The translations under genes and the position numbers were made by a program. The notes under the pieces were generated by a model. That model made no database searches and was not told the DNA's origin. It saw only the letters and a list, made by a program, of their open reading frames with translations. 64,000 nt of DNA from Gnetum montanum (lineage: Eukaryota > Streptophyta > Gnetopsida > Gnetales > Gnetaceae), in the NCBI GenBank assembly GCA_015680685.1, contig MNCI01016025.1, positions 136,190 to 200,189 on the forward strand, written 5' to 3'. This document shows, one piece after another, positions 49,881 through 61,003 of this stretch. Within the stretch, counting starts at the first letter, position 1. Every line of letters starts with the position of its first letter.

Positions 49881-50263
49881 ATGACTAAATGAAAAATTTT
49901 CCTCGAGTTCCTTACAAAATATTGGAAAATGTATTGGATTATTGACTGAATGAAAACTGACAGCAACAAGGAATAACAGACTCAAACTACCCAATGAACG
50001 GATCAATAAACATATTACAACATTGGTGTTGATGCTCTTTGTGGTGAACACTATAGATGGATGACATCCAAACCTTCAATTGACAACTTGGAGAGAAAAA
50101 GAGGGAAAAGAAAATGAGGTGTGTTGTTGCCAATGCTGAGATTGCACTCTCCGTTGTTTATCCATAAGCACGTGACCAGACTTGTTTCTAGTGTAAACAT
50201 TCCTACTCCTGTCCATCCTAGGTGCTTCCTCCTATTCTATTCAATAGTTCATGTAATCATCAT
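49881..50263 (-). pseudogene. Short 3' sense ORF and conserved pre-LTR segment of element B
   Basis: On the minus strand an ATG at 50263 directly follows GTGTGTGTAG, the same acceptor-like position as in C and D. The frame soon meets stops. Nearer the LTR, 50051-49833 encodes a stretch with LLFLVAVSFHSVNNPIHFPI and FSFSHGGMM, similar to the LVSQFHTS..FSISCGCMM stretch at the same place in element A. This could be nucleotide conservation near the polypurine tract rather than protein. Confidence 0.4.
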
Positions 50264-51251
50264 CTACACACACAACACAGTTGCGAATGAGCAAGGATAA
50301 GTAAACCATAATGTAGTTGATACCTTACCTCGATATAAAGTGCATTCGTTGGGTTGTGGTTATGGTAGAAACTTGGTTAGAGGTTTATTACTAATAACTA
50401 TCCAAGGTGTAGGGCTTAGGCAAGTAGTAGAATGGAGAAATTGAAAAATTTATGCCAAGGCCCCCATGACTAAGAGTGAGCCTCCAGTAGCAATAAGATG
50501 AAAAAATATAAAGAACAAGAAAGATGGGAAAATTAGCAATAGCAATGCCAATAAAATGGATGTCAAATATGGGGATGAAATGAGAAATGGTTGATTGAAG
50601 AGAATGTTTAAGGAAAGAACTTAACAATTGCACCAAAAAGGAATGCTAGTGGATCCTCCCCAAAGTAGGCTCATGCCCTTTATGTCCTAACAAACCCACA
50701 AACCAAAGAGTTTGTAGGCTCTAGGAATGTCGTTTGAAAGAAAGAGTTAAAAACCTACCCACAAGAATTTACTATGGAAAAACAATGTAACAACCAAGAT
50801 ATGGACTAATCATAAAATCGGAAATGAGATGGAAAATGGAATGAAAGATGGAGAGTAGAAATGGAATGGAATGCCAATAGCAAGGTTTTGTAAAGTCCCT
50901 TGTGTATGTCATGGTTAATCCGCAATTAAACCAACCACATTTACTGATCTCACATCAATACACTTGGCCAATCCATCCCCTTGAAGCAACAAGAATGCTT
51001 CCCCAAAGAGTCACCACCATTCCAAGGAGATCAAGATGGAGAAGTAGGAAGCAAGAAAGGGCCTTAGTTAGAGGGAACCTCTAGGCATGGATAACATGTC
51101 CTTCTAGTGCCATAACCAATGCTTGTAGCCCATATTTCTTTATTATGTCTAAGGAGTGTGCTTTGAATTTCCATTTTTTTTTTGTGAGAACCACACCATG
51201 CAAAGACTTATTTTTATTTACTTAGCTTCCTATCATTTGATCAATGGCATA

Positions 51252-51560
51252 ATGGCAAAAAGGCCAAGAAAAAAAAACATCCAAGAACCCAAGAGAATGG
51301 CCAACACAAATGCATCGAATCCCCTTGAAATCACACCCTTTACAATCATTGAGTCCTTCCTTTAGTTTGAAAAATACTAAGCCACCAATTTATTAAGAAG
51401 TTGATTAGAAAAAAAAAGGGACTATATAGTTACAAGCCAAGGGAGATGACAAATTTGAATGGATGAATGGACAACGTGGACTCATTGCCTATTTTATCAA
51501 AAGAACCATGTCATAATATCAACATCATAATTCAGAGGTAAAAACCAAACATGAGCAATC
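51252..51560 (+). pseudogene. Antisense accessory ORF of element B
   Basis: On the plus strand, opposite to gag-pol, from ATG 51252: MAKRPRKKNIQEPKRMANTN, then ASNPLEITPFTIIESFL, stop, then FEKYQ/ATNLL and a GWMD-like stretch. The basic N-terminus and NPLEITPFTI motif match the antisense ORFs of A and C. It lies between the integrase C-terminus and the 3' LTR. Confidence 0.6.
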
Positions 51561-51799
51561 AATAGTACATAATTCAATCCACCATCAAGAGCACTTACTG
51601 TATGATGAATGAAAGTAAATCAACCAAACAAAGAAATAGTGAAAATATGAAAGATAGTGTAAAATAAAAATAAGAAAGATTGAAGAAATGTCTAAAACAA
51701 AAATCTGTAAAACAAAAAAAATGTGTAAAATAAAAAATATAAAAAGAGATGAGAGCTTAGAATGGTTAGCATTGGTGGTCATCTCCCCCATGACTGAGT

Positions 51800-54700
51800 T
51801 GGAAGAAGGAGATCTAAAATAGCAAGTAAGGTTGTCCACCAATAGAGCTAGTATGAGTACTGGCCAACCTAAGCTCATGGAAAGGGTTGGTTTGTTGGAT
51901 GTTGACCAATAATTTCTTATTCGGGCTCTCAGGTTTGTATATCATCATGACCCTAGGAGGAAAAGTTGCATGAATGACATAAGTTCCTTCCCACAGTGTT
52001 TGAAATTTGGTATGTTATGGCACATGTGTGGGATTCCCTTAGAGAACCTTAGCTATAGATGATGTACAATTCTTAAGAGTAGCTACTTCTACCCATTTTG
52101 TAAGGTAATTAATGGGAACTATAATATAAGCTTTTCCATTGGACATTGGTGTAATTAGACCCATAAAATGAATTCCCCAAATGTCAAAGGGTTCTAAATG
52201 TTGGATCCATTGTTGTAGACTCTCCATTCTAGTAGTCATTCCCTCATCACATTGACAGTGCTCACAAGATTGGACAAAATGATGGGTGTCCCAAAACAAT
52301 GTAGGCCAATAATATCCTACAAGCAAGATCTTAATGGTTGTTTGTCTCCTAGCATAATGACCCCCACAAGGACCCTCATGAGCATCTTGGAGAACTTGCA
52401 ATTGATCTATATTGGGAACACACCCTCGAACCAATCAATCAAGATGTACTTTGTAAAGTTGCCCATTGATTTTCATAAAATACTTGGCTCGGTAAAGAGA
52501 CTATTATTTCTTTTTGGCGTCAAACCCTTGTGGTGTTTGTTGTGTAAGGAGATAGGTGTGAATGCTACTATACTAGTTTGTCTCCATGGTTAATTTATTA
52601 TTCCCTACACCTGCAAAGAGGATTTCATCTAGGAAATAATTAGAAATTGGATACTCATCCTCTTTGTTGTCCCATCGCAATTGAGATAAATGATCAGCAA
52701 CTACATTCTTGGTGCCTTTAAGATCGATCATCATAATATTGAACTCTTCTAAGATTACAAGCCATCATATGATGTGAGGGCTTACCATTATTTATTATGA
52801 ACCTTATTGCACTATGATCCATGTGTACGAATACATTATAGCCCAAGACATAGTTCCTAAATTTTTCTAGTGCAAACACTATAGCCATTAATTCTTTCTT
52901 TATTGTAGTGTAGTTAAGTTGTACAGTAGTGATACTTCTACTTGCACAGTGGATGTAATAAGGATGTTTTTGATCATTTAACTATGTTAAGTACAACTCC
53001 TAAAGCATAGTTGGACATGTCAGTCATTATTTGGAATGGTTTAGACCAGTCAGGAGCTTGTAGAATGGGTGTTTCTACAAGATTCTATTTTAAAGTTTGG
53101 AAAGTTAATTCACATTCTTTGGTCTATTCGAAAGGTACATCATTTTTTGTTAATTCAACCAATGGTTTTGCAGCCTTTGAAAAGTTCTCGATAAACCTTA
53201 GTAGCCAGTGTGTCCAAGGAATGACTAGATATCTTTTATAGTTTCTAGTAGACGAGTAATTCCTTGAAGAAATTTGATCTTTTTAAGGTCTACCTCTATC
53301 CCTGTTTGTAAAATTTTCAGCCCTGGTACGATGCCTTCTTGGACCTTGAAATGGCTTTTCTACTAGTTGAGCCTTAAATTGGTTTCTACACATTGTTTTA
53401 ACACTTACTCCAACTAGTCCAAGGCTTGATCAAAGTTTGCTTCGTAGGTGGAGACATTGTTCATGAAGACTTCCACACCATTTCCTATCTGTTGCTGGAA
53501 TATACTTGGAACTAATCATTGAAATATTGTAGGGAAATTACACAAGCCAAACGACATCTATTTGTATGCAAATGTTCCCCAAGTACTAGTAAATGTAGTC
53601 TTGGCTTGGTCTTTTGAAGCTATTTGTATTTGGTTGTACCCACTGTACCCATCCAGAAAACTATAGTAGCGATGCCTTGCAATGGTGTCTAAGACTTGGT
53701 CAACGAATGGAAATGGAAAGTGGTCCTTGAATGTTGCCCTGTTTATTAGCCTAAAATCTATGCTTACCATCCATTTACCTACCTTTTTTGGTACTATAAC
53801 TAAGGGGCTAATCCATTCTCTATTAGTAATGGGGTATATGAACCCATATGAACCTAGCTTTTAGAAGTTGTTCAATTTCTTCCTTAACTACTTGCTTCAG
53901 TTTTGGGTTCAATTACCTCTGCGGTTGTCTTCAAGGCTCCATGGAGGGATCAGTGTAAATTCTATGTTGGAATATCCTAGGATCTATTCCAGTTAGTTTA
54001 AGATATGACTAAGGAAATACTTTTGACCATTTATTTATAACTTTTAGTAGTCTTTCTTTTTGTTGTGGAGCTAGCTTTGCATTAATAATTACTAGGCTTC
54101 CATTTTTAAGAAACATGTATTCCATACTAGTGGGCAATGGTTTTAGCTCAAGGGGCTCTTGCTTAAACTTATCAGGGATTTCCAACTTTTTCCAATTGAC
54201 ATTTTCAAGGTCAAGACTTGGAATTTGGTGATGGACTTGCTCTAATGTGTCATGCTATCGATGTAAGCACAAGTCAAATCCTTAGTTAGTTCCATGCATA
54301 TAGTTGAACTACTCTCTTGATTAGCTATCAGCCATTGGGTGCCTTCATATCTTATGGCTACTGCATACAAGCCTCTTTGTATATCAATCACTTGTGCATA
54401 CTGATTGCATGCAGGCAATGTTAAACATTGCACGAACCATTACTTCTGCACGTAATTACACCCTGAGTCATTGTATGCGATACATGGAACTTTCTTCTTC
54501 TCAATCTTTCCAAATGTATTTTTCTTTGATATTTTCAAGGAAAGATCATGGATTCCTAGATGCATGTCAAATGTGCTTTACCATGCTCTTCCCATTATGA
54601 TTGAGAAGTCCCCTTTACCATTGTTTACTTGAATCAATAGGAAGTCAGCTGGATATGACCATCCATAAATAGTGGTGACAATGTTCTCCACTAGTCCCAA

Positions 54701-54960
54701 CGGGATAGTGATGGACTGGTTGACCAACTCCAAAAAAATGTTATTCTTTTTTAGCAGAGGCAAGTTTTAGGCCTTGTACATTTCTTGAGAAATCACGTTG
54801 ACACCAGAACCTGAATTTCTAGCAATTTCTAGCAATTTGTAGATATATTAGAGGACTCCTAGGATGAGAGAATTTCCTAGGAAGANTTCTAGCAATTTCT
54901 AGCAATTTGTAGATATATTAGAGGACTCCTAGGATGAGAGAATTTCCTAGGAAGATGGCC
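51800..54960 (-). pseudogene. Pol of element B (protease, RT, RNase H, shortened integrase)
   Basis: Protease at about 54960-54440: NSGSGVNVISQEMYKA (catalytic D-S-G changed to N-S-G) and FSIIMGRAW. RT: VSIDFRLINRATFKDHFPFP and RYYSFLDGYSGYNQIQIA at 53770-53600, then VEVFMNNVST at about 53480, where the F-x-D-D box has become F-M-N-N. RNase H lies at about 52990-52600. Integrase (52434-52039): a zinc finger with HEGPCGGHYARRQTTIKIL and a SCEHCQ pair, then FDIWGIHFMGLITPMSNGKA, where the first catalytic Asp is His. After SIAKVL the sequence jumps to the C-terminal domain (about 52020): roughly 600 bp found in A (about 35400-36030), carrying the remaining catalytic residues, are deleted. Confidence 0.88.
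54817..54955. repeat. Perfect 69-bp direct duplication around an N (54886), likely assembly artefact
   Basis: 54817-54885 and 54887-54955 are identical, separated by a single N. This is an unmerged overlap at a gap, inside the protease of element B. Confidence 0.88.
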
Positions 54961-55218
54961 AGATTTTATCCAATTAGTGATGGCATGAGTTAACATGACC
55001 ATATGCATTAAGCATGGTTTTTGGGTTGAAGGGAGCTTCGAAGCTTTAAGTCATATTGAGGTGGTTGAAGAATCAGCCACTTGTGGTTCCAAGGGTTTAG
55101 TCGGATTGTTGGTTCTAAAGAAAGGTCTTTTATTCATGCGGTTGTCAGAAGCAATAGTAGGTTGAGGGTTAATAGCCCTTATGGCGTTACGTTGCTGCAA
55201 CTGGGTAGGGATTTCACC

Positions 55219-57496
55219 CTACATAGCTAGGGAAAGTGGTAATGGAGTTAAGGGTGGAAGAGGTGTAGTCAGATCAGAAGGATGGTATGTTTGTGGAACA
55301 TCGCCCATAGGAGAAGGAGTCCTATAATACTTGCGAGCTTGGTACTGGGTTGAGGAGTAATGTGATGGTAGAGTCACATGGAGAGATTGGCTACTGCACG
55401 TAATATCCATACAGGTCAGGTTGCCGATAAGGAAACTATTACCATGGTGGTGGCATTCCCCATGATTGTGGGTATTGCCATTGTTGATATTGCTTGCTTG
55501 GTTGTGGTGGAGTTCCACTTGGATAATATGTTAAGGGTTGGTGGAACTACCTTGGGTTACCTTGAGGATAAGATAACCTTTGGGGTGTCTACCTTTTGTT
55601 TAATTATGGGTTGAGTGCATACATCCTAAACTCTTGCAGATGTGAGATTATAGGGCAACATCCCTTAGGATGGTCATATTGGCATATCTCGCATACATTA
55701 TCATTGTTTGTATCTGAATCCACAACCTCTTCAATGATGGCAACGTTTCCCTTACCCTTGTTACGTGCATGTTCAGTTTCTCTCTTTTTTCTTTTTTTGT
55801 GATCACTACCTTGTTCTCTAGACTCCTCTACTACTTTGAGAACAGTTTGAAATCTATTATCTAGGGAGTCACACATTTGGACTACCTTTTTTGATACTTT
55901 TAATGCAAGTTTTTGAATGGGCACATTTTTCCTATTCACCATCTCTTCGAGTGATGACTCTTCTTCATCCTCACAAAATCTTACTCCCTTCTTTTTAAGG
56001 GAAGGATCTCTATTATATTCCTCTTCATTCTCTTTTTTTCATAGTTCACCTTCTTCTTTAGCAACTTGCTCCAATAATCTTTGAACTTGATGGATCCTAA
56101 GCTCGGATAGTCTTTCTTGGGCATAAGTCCCAAGGGTTCTTTGCATTTCATGCCTAAGCCCATCTACGAGATGGCGTAGTTGATCCCTTTGCAAATAACC
56201 ATGGCTAGGATAATGATGTAATAGTGCATAATAGTAGCCCATGGCAACATCCAAGGGTTCATGAACTCCTTGTTTCCAGCCTTGGATTTTCTTTTGCAGC
56301 TTGGACACTTGGGAGTACGTTTGGTACTTATCGTTGAACAATTCTAACATGGTATTCCACCTATGAATGGATTCCCGTTCTAAGAATTGGTATTAACTTT
56401 CTTCTTCTTTGACTAGTGTCTGTGGGAATAACTTAAGTTTTTTCCATTTTCTTTTTATGTTTTGTAAGGCACATGCATCATGAAATGCTTGTAGATGATT
56501 TTAAGGATCAATGCTGTACCCCCCTTCAAATCTGGGATATTGTTAATGTCTAATCTCTTGATCCTACTATCCTTTTGGTGCCTTGTTGGGATCCTAATGA
56601 CCTCAGTTATGTCTAACATACTTCGAGTAGAAAGTAGGGGTTCATCGTGATCATCTTGTCTGTGGTGTCTATGATGCCTATTTTGTTTCCTAATATCCCT
56701 TCTCTCACAATGTGTTTCTCTAGAGTGCCCTTATCCCTTTTCTTAACTATTTCATCTATGATTCTTGTTTCACTTACCCTTTTTCTCATGGTCTTTTTCT
56801 TTGTGACTACATCTAGATCTTGACAGAGAGGGTAAAGGAGATGATAAAGGTGAAGAAGAAGGGGGATCATGACCATGTTGGTGCCTACTTCCTTGTCTTT
56901 GGTGGTCATGGCCTCGATCATGGTTACGATTAAAATGTACATCTTTATCATGTGCTCATGTTCCTGTTTTAGACCCTTTGTATTTTTTGGTACTAGAATC
57001 TGGGTTATCGATAGTTGAGTAAATATTTTGATACATCATTTTGGGGATGACTGCCTAAGGTAGGTTCACCACCCTCATTCTCGTTTAGGACATGTGAGAC
57101 ATTCTGCGACAACTTTCCCTTCATGGATTCATGACGTCTCTCCTATTGGAAATCCCTTTGATGATGTGCCTTCATGGGTCGACACTCTATTGAGTCATGT
57201 TCATGCACAACGTACTCTACTTGTAAGTGCTACATACTAATTTGTGTGAGATCATGAAGAAGCATACCCAAGACAGAGTGATCAGGAGGTAACACTATGT
57301 TACCTTCTATGTTTTGCCAACACAGTTGTTCATCTTGGTGGAGGATAAAGGTAAATTTTGGTACATATTCATTGGGATAAACACATACAACATGACACTG
57401 TTGAGGGACTGGCGGACTATCATGTGTACTATACCTCTGATTGTTCTCTGTATTAGACCTAGGTGGCGAAACACTTTCGTACAAAGAAGGAGACAT
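55219..57496 (-). pseudogene. Gag of element B
   Basis: ATG at 57496 (MSPSLYESVSPPRSNTENNQ), about 120 bp inside the primer-binding site. A middle basic region lies at 56951-56613. The Gag core (56350-56039) has MLELFNDKYQTYSQVSKLQK, HEPLDVAMGYYYALLHHYPS, RHLVDGLRHEMQRTLGTYAQ and a coiled tail. The region at 55942-55604 is rich in Lys/Glu and carries the knuckle-like CEICQYDHPKGCCP (C-x2-C-x3-H-x3-C). A Pro/His-rich tail follows to 55219. A few frameshifts separate these open pieces. It is the best preserved Gag in the window. Confidence 0.88.
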
Positions 57497-57616
57497 GATT
57501 GTCTATTTAGTGTGCAATGTATTATATATTATTATTTTTCTTTAACCAACCTAAAGGATTTATTCCAACGATGTGAAAGATTTCCTATGTTCTAGTTAGT
57601 GCACAAATAACAAAGT

Positions 57617-57634
57617 CCCCTCCAATGGTGCCAA
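57617..57634 (-). other. Primer-binding site of element B
   Basis: Minus strand TTGGCACCATTGGAGGGG, adjoining the LTR end directly. Confidence 0.88.
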
Positions 57635-58460
57635 TGATAAGCGGTGAGGTATCCCTACACTCAAACATACAAATATGAGTGTCCACACACGATTCGATTG
57701 AATTCTAAGGACTAAGTGCCTATGTGCCTTTGTGGAACAAGAATAGGTTGATCAATTGTTATCTTCCCAAGCTTGCTGATATGTCATGATTGTATAGTTA
57801 AGTAAACTTGAGGCATATGATTTTTATACTTTTTATGTGTTTTTATGTCCTGCTACTAAAAAGGGAGGAGAAAGATAATTAAGTAACTAATTTAATTTGA
57901 CTACTTATTAACTAGGATCTAACTGATCCTAACACCAGTACCCATTCTCACTTGTTGTATACATTTTGAACTAGTGCAACACTACTAGGATTACCAAACG
58001 CTAATCGTTAGTAAGTTACCAAGTGTTACACACATGCTTGAAGAGATCGTATTATGTGTGCTTACTTAGTAGAGTTGTAGGTTGAGAGAGAATCATTAAT
58101 TAACTAAGGAAAGCATTATGTAACAATAATTAATATTAATTAATATATTATGTGTGTTGCAAGGTTTATCATAAAGTTCGTCTTTATTACCGTACACAAG
58201 GTCTACTCTGGTACACAAGGCTTGAATAAAGATCCATTCACTTTATGACTCCTACTATGGGTACGCAGAAATAATTCTAACTCTAAGAGGGAGAAAAGGC
58301 AAGAGTTCGGGTAAGGGACTAAGACTAACTATGCAAACCAAGTGCACCCGCCTCTTATTTATAGGCAATGAGGCAGGACATGATATTGTGTATGCGATAT
58401 TGTGTGGGAGGCCACGATATTGCGTATGCAATATCACAGTCAAGATATTGTGGCTCATCA
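57635..58460 (-). repeat. 5' LTR of element B
   Basis: Plus-strand reading TGATAAGCGGTGAGG to GTGGCTCATCA, followed by the agaag target duplication. On the minus strand, TATA box CTATAAATAAG at about 58363-58353. It aligns end to end with 49023-49873. Confidence 0.94.
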
Positions 58461-58465
58461 AGAAG

Positions 58466-59455
58466 TGTTTAGAATATAATTCATATGTTGTCTTAATTCA
58501 TGAAAAGTTATATTGAGTCAAGTTAATCACTTGTAAGTTCAGCGAGTTAATTATTAACTCTTAATATCAGTTCCTAAATCCATGTGTTATGAAGATAAAA
58601 AAAGAAGTCAGTTAAGTTTGTGTTAAGAAATCAAACAATTTGTAAAACTTATTTAATAATTTTACCAATTTGTAACAAAATTGTTATTATGTTGCATCAT
58701 TGCATTGAGTCATAACCTTCTATCAAGTTAAAGATCCGGTTTGTACCAAGTCTATAAATAAGTCAAGTTGATGAATAAAAGAAAAAAAATGACATTTTCC
58801 AAGAATTGTGGAATAACGGTTACAACCAAAAGATCTGAATCAAGTTAATCAAAGATTTGATTTATTAAGATATATCAAATTACAAAGCTTATTAACATTA
58901 TGAATCTATCATAAATAGTTAAGTTCTTCAAGCCATTACCTTATTATCTTCTTGCAATACTACATTAAGTTTAACATTGAGTTTGAGTAGAATATCTGTA
59001 TACAATGTTTCATTTATAGTTTTTTTGTTTTTTGTTTTTAAATACATATTATTATCTAAGATTTATTAACAGTCATTGACTTTAGAGCTTTTATAGCATT
59101 GAGACAAATATTACAAAATTATTAATAATAACTATAGAGGTTGAGATTAGACTTTATACATTTGAAAAAACCTTTTTATGCATTTACTTTTTATTAACTA
59201 AGCTAAATGTATTCCAATGTAAAAGACCAATTTTATTCTAATTAGAGAAACAAAAAATTATTTTTTGTTAAATAAAGATAATCATTTCTTATTAACTCAT
59301 GCATACAAGACTTTTGTGTACATATGAACTTACTAAAACAAAAAAATTGCTAACTATTTAATATCATGAAAACTAATGAACTAAAACAAAAATAAGGTAT
59401 TATGCTGATAGAGGAACAAGGTTGGTTTTCCGCATAATCATTATCCTTATCAAAG
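58466..59455. other. AT-rich intergenic sequence, no gene seen
   Basis: It lies between element B and the 3' end of the terpene synthase pseudogene. No reading frame, LTR end or RNA gene is recognised. It is the only sizeable stretch in the right half that does not look like retrotransposon. Confidence 0.5.
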
Positions 59456-59544
59456 TCATGCAGCTAGGATGAGCATCTTCATCATCTGGTGCTTTATTTT
59501 AGTATCCTTGAAAGTAAATCCAACCACAGTACAAGACAAAGAAA

Positions 59545-59594
59545 ATGATTCTACAAATTTCATAACAAAATGATTCTACAAATTTCATAACAAA
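59545..59594. repeat. 25-bp tandem duplication in the last terpene synthase exon
   Basis: The unit starting atgattctacaaatttcata occurs twice in tandem (59545-59569, 59570-59594). Its length is not a multiple of three, so it shifts the frame just before the C-terminus. Confidence 0.9.
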
Positions 59595-60231
59595 ATGCCC
59601 TGCATCTATTCAGCAGATTGTTATCAGAAAAGTTCCACAAGTTAATCTCTTGCCATCTTTTGAGAATTAAACCTTTCATGTAACTTAGCCCATCAGCCCA
59701 TCTTGTAATGATGTATGGGGATTATGAACCAAATAGCATTGCACAAGGTTCACTAATTGATCCTGTTTCTTGGGATCCTGATACCACCGGAGCCTATGTT
59801 AGCTAATTTATGAGATTATATAATTGTCTACTGGTAAAATCATAGAAATGAAAAATATAGATAAATGTATACCTTAAAATCTCCAAAATCATCGGACACT
59901 CTGATGAGGGTTTCCTCCAAATTAAATATGCAGGAGTATTTACCAAGGTAAAAACTTGCATCCATGGAAAACAGTGAATTCACGCTCCGAAGACCCAGAG
60001 TTAACGTTTTTGTTAAGGTATTCTTCAAATGATGGGAAATACTTTTTTTCATTCCACTCGCTTTCATGGAGATAGGCCCTCGCCAAATTCATCCACTAAC
60101 ACCAAGAAGGCAAATCAACAAAGATGCATAAAAAAAGAAAAAGAAAATTCACCATTGACAGATATATAATTTGTTATGACCACTAATGCTGATTTTAAGA
60201 TTCAAATAATCACTCACAGCTTTCTTGAGGC

Positions 60232-60259
60232 AAGGTTTTCATATCAAGGTTTTCATATC
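60232..60259. repeat. 14-bp tandem duplication in a terpene synthase exon
   Basis: aaggttttcatatc is present twice in tandem in the exon 60368-60218; it changes the frame close to the LKKAW junction. Confidence 0.9.
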
Positions 60260-60931
60260 ACTCCCTTGCTTTCTACTGGCTTTCAAGGCAATTTCATTAA
60301 TTGTTGCAATTGTAAATTTGAGAACTTGCTCTGGATAAGACTCCATTTCCACTTTTAAAAGATATTCTCTGTAATGCATAAAAAGGGTTAGGAACTATTA
60401 TAATCATAAAAAAATCTAATGCTTTATATTTTCAATTTACTGTCCTCACTGTTCAAGTGCTTCCTAGAAAAGTCTCAATTCTGTGAAGGTTGCATTGTTG
60501 TCGGCTGTATTGTCAAGAGCATAAACGAGCATGTATGATTTTGCTAATGCAAATCTAACATCCCCATACTGTGGTTCAGGAATGCTGAGGGCTCCAAAGA
60601 AATAGCATTCCATTGGGCCAAACCGTATGTAACTTACCTTAGGAACATTTTCTTTCTCATTATATGAAAATGTATATTAAGTCATGCCCAATCAGAATCA
60701 CGCCAGATAAAAAGTTTTATGTCAATGCTATAATTGCTTATTACTTACGTCATAAAGTCTTTCATCTCTTTTTGATGAATTGCTTGCTTGATGTTGAATG
60801 TTAGCTTTGCCAGCTTTAAAATCTTTTCATTCAAACTGGACCTTCAATTTCAATAGCCATGGTAAAGGTGAGATATTATTATAGAAGCGAAAAGAAGTAA
60901 ATGTACTGGAAGAATATTCAAACCTGAGCCA

Positions 60932-61003
60932 ATCATGGTTTGACTGATAGATGTCTATGTAATTTCTATCATGGTTTGACTGATAGATGTCTATGTAATT
61001 TCT
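60932..61003. repeat. 36-bp tandem duplication in a terpene synthase exon
   Basis: Two tandem copies (60932-60967, 60968-61003) add 12 residues in frame, so NYIDIYQSNHD appears twice. Confidence 0.92.

Larger units (their letters stand above)
49018..58465 (-). mobile_element. Element B: complete Ty3/gypsy (Tat/Athila-like) retrotransposon
   Basis: The best-defined element here: LTRs at 49023-49873 and 57635-58460, a primer-binding site at 57617-57634, a polypurine tract GGGGGTA at 49874-49880, and a perfect 5-bp target duplication agaag (49018-49022 and 58461-58465). It is 9438 bp without the duplications. Minus-strand order: gag, protease, RT, RNase H, integrase (shortened), antisense ORF, short 3' sense ORF. 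Stops and lost catalytic residues make it inactive. Confidence 0.93.

Noticed and set aside
52252-52593. 113-codon plus-strand frame
   Set aside because: It overlaps integrase and RNase H sequence on the minus strand, where the HHCC zinc-finger motif is clear.
55378-55614. Plus-strand open frame with hydrophobic stretches, possible membrane protein
   Set aside because: It is the shadow of the Pro/His-rich Gag tail of element B on the minus strand.
59840-60067. Open frame from 60067 as a separate small gene
   Set aside because: It lies in the terpene synthase exon 60095-59873, in a shifted frame. Its last residues (LIRVSDDFGDFK) belong to that exon; its start is a frame shadow.
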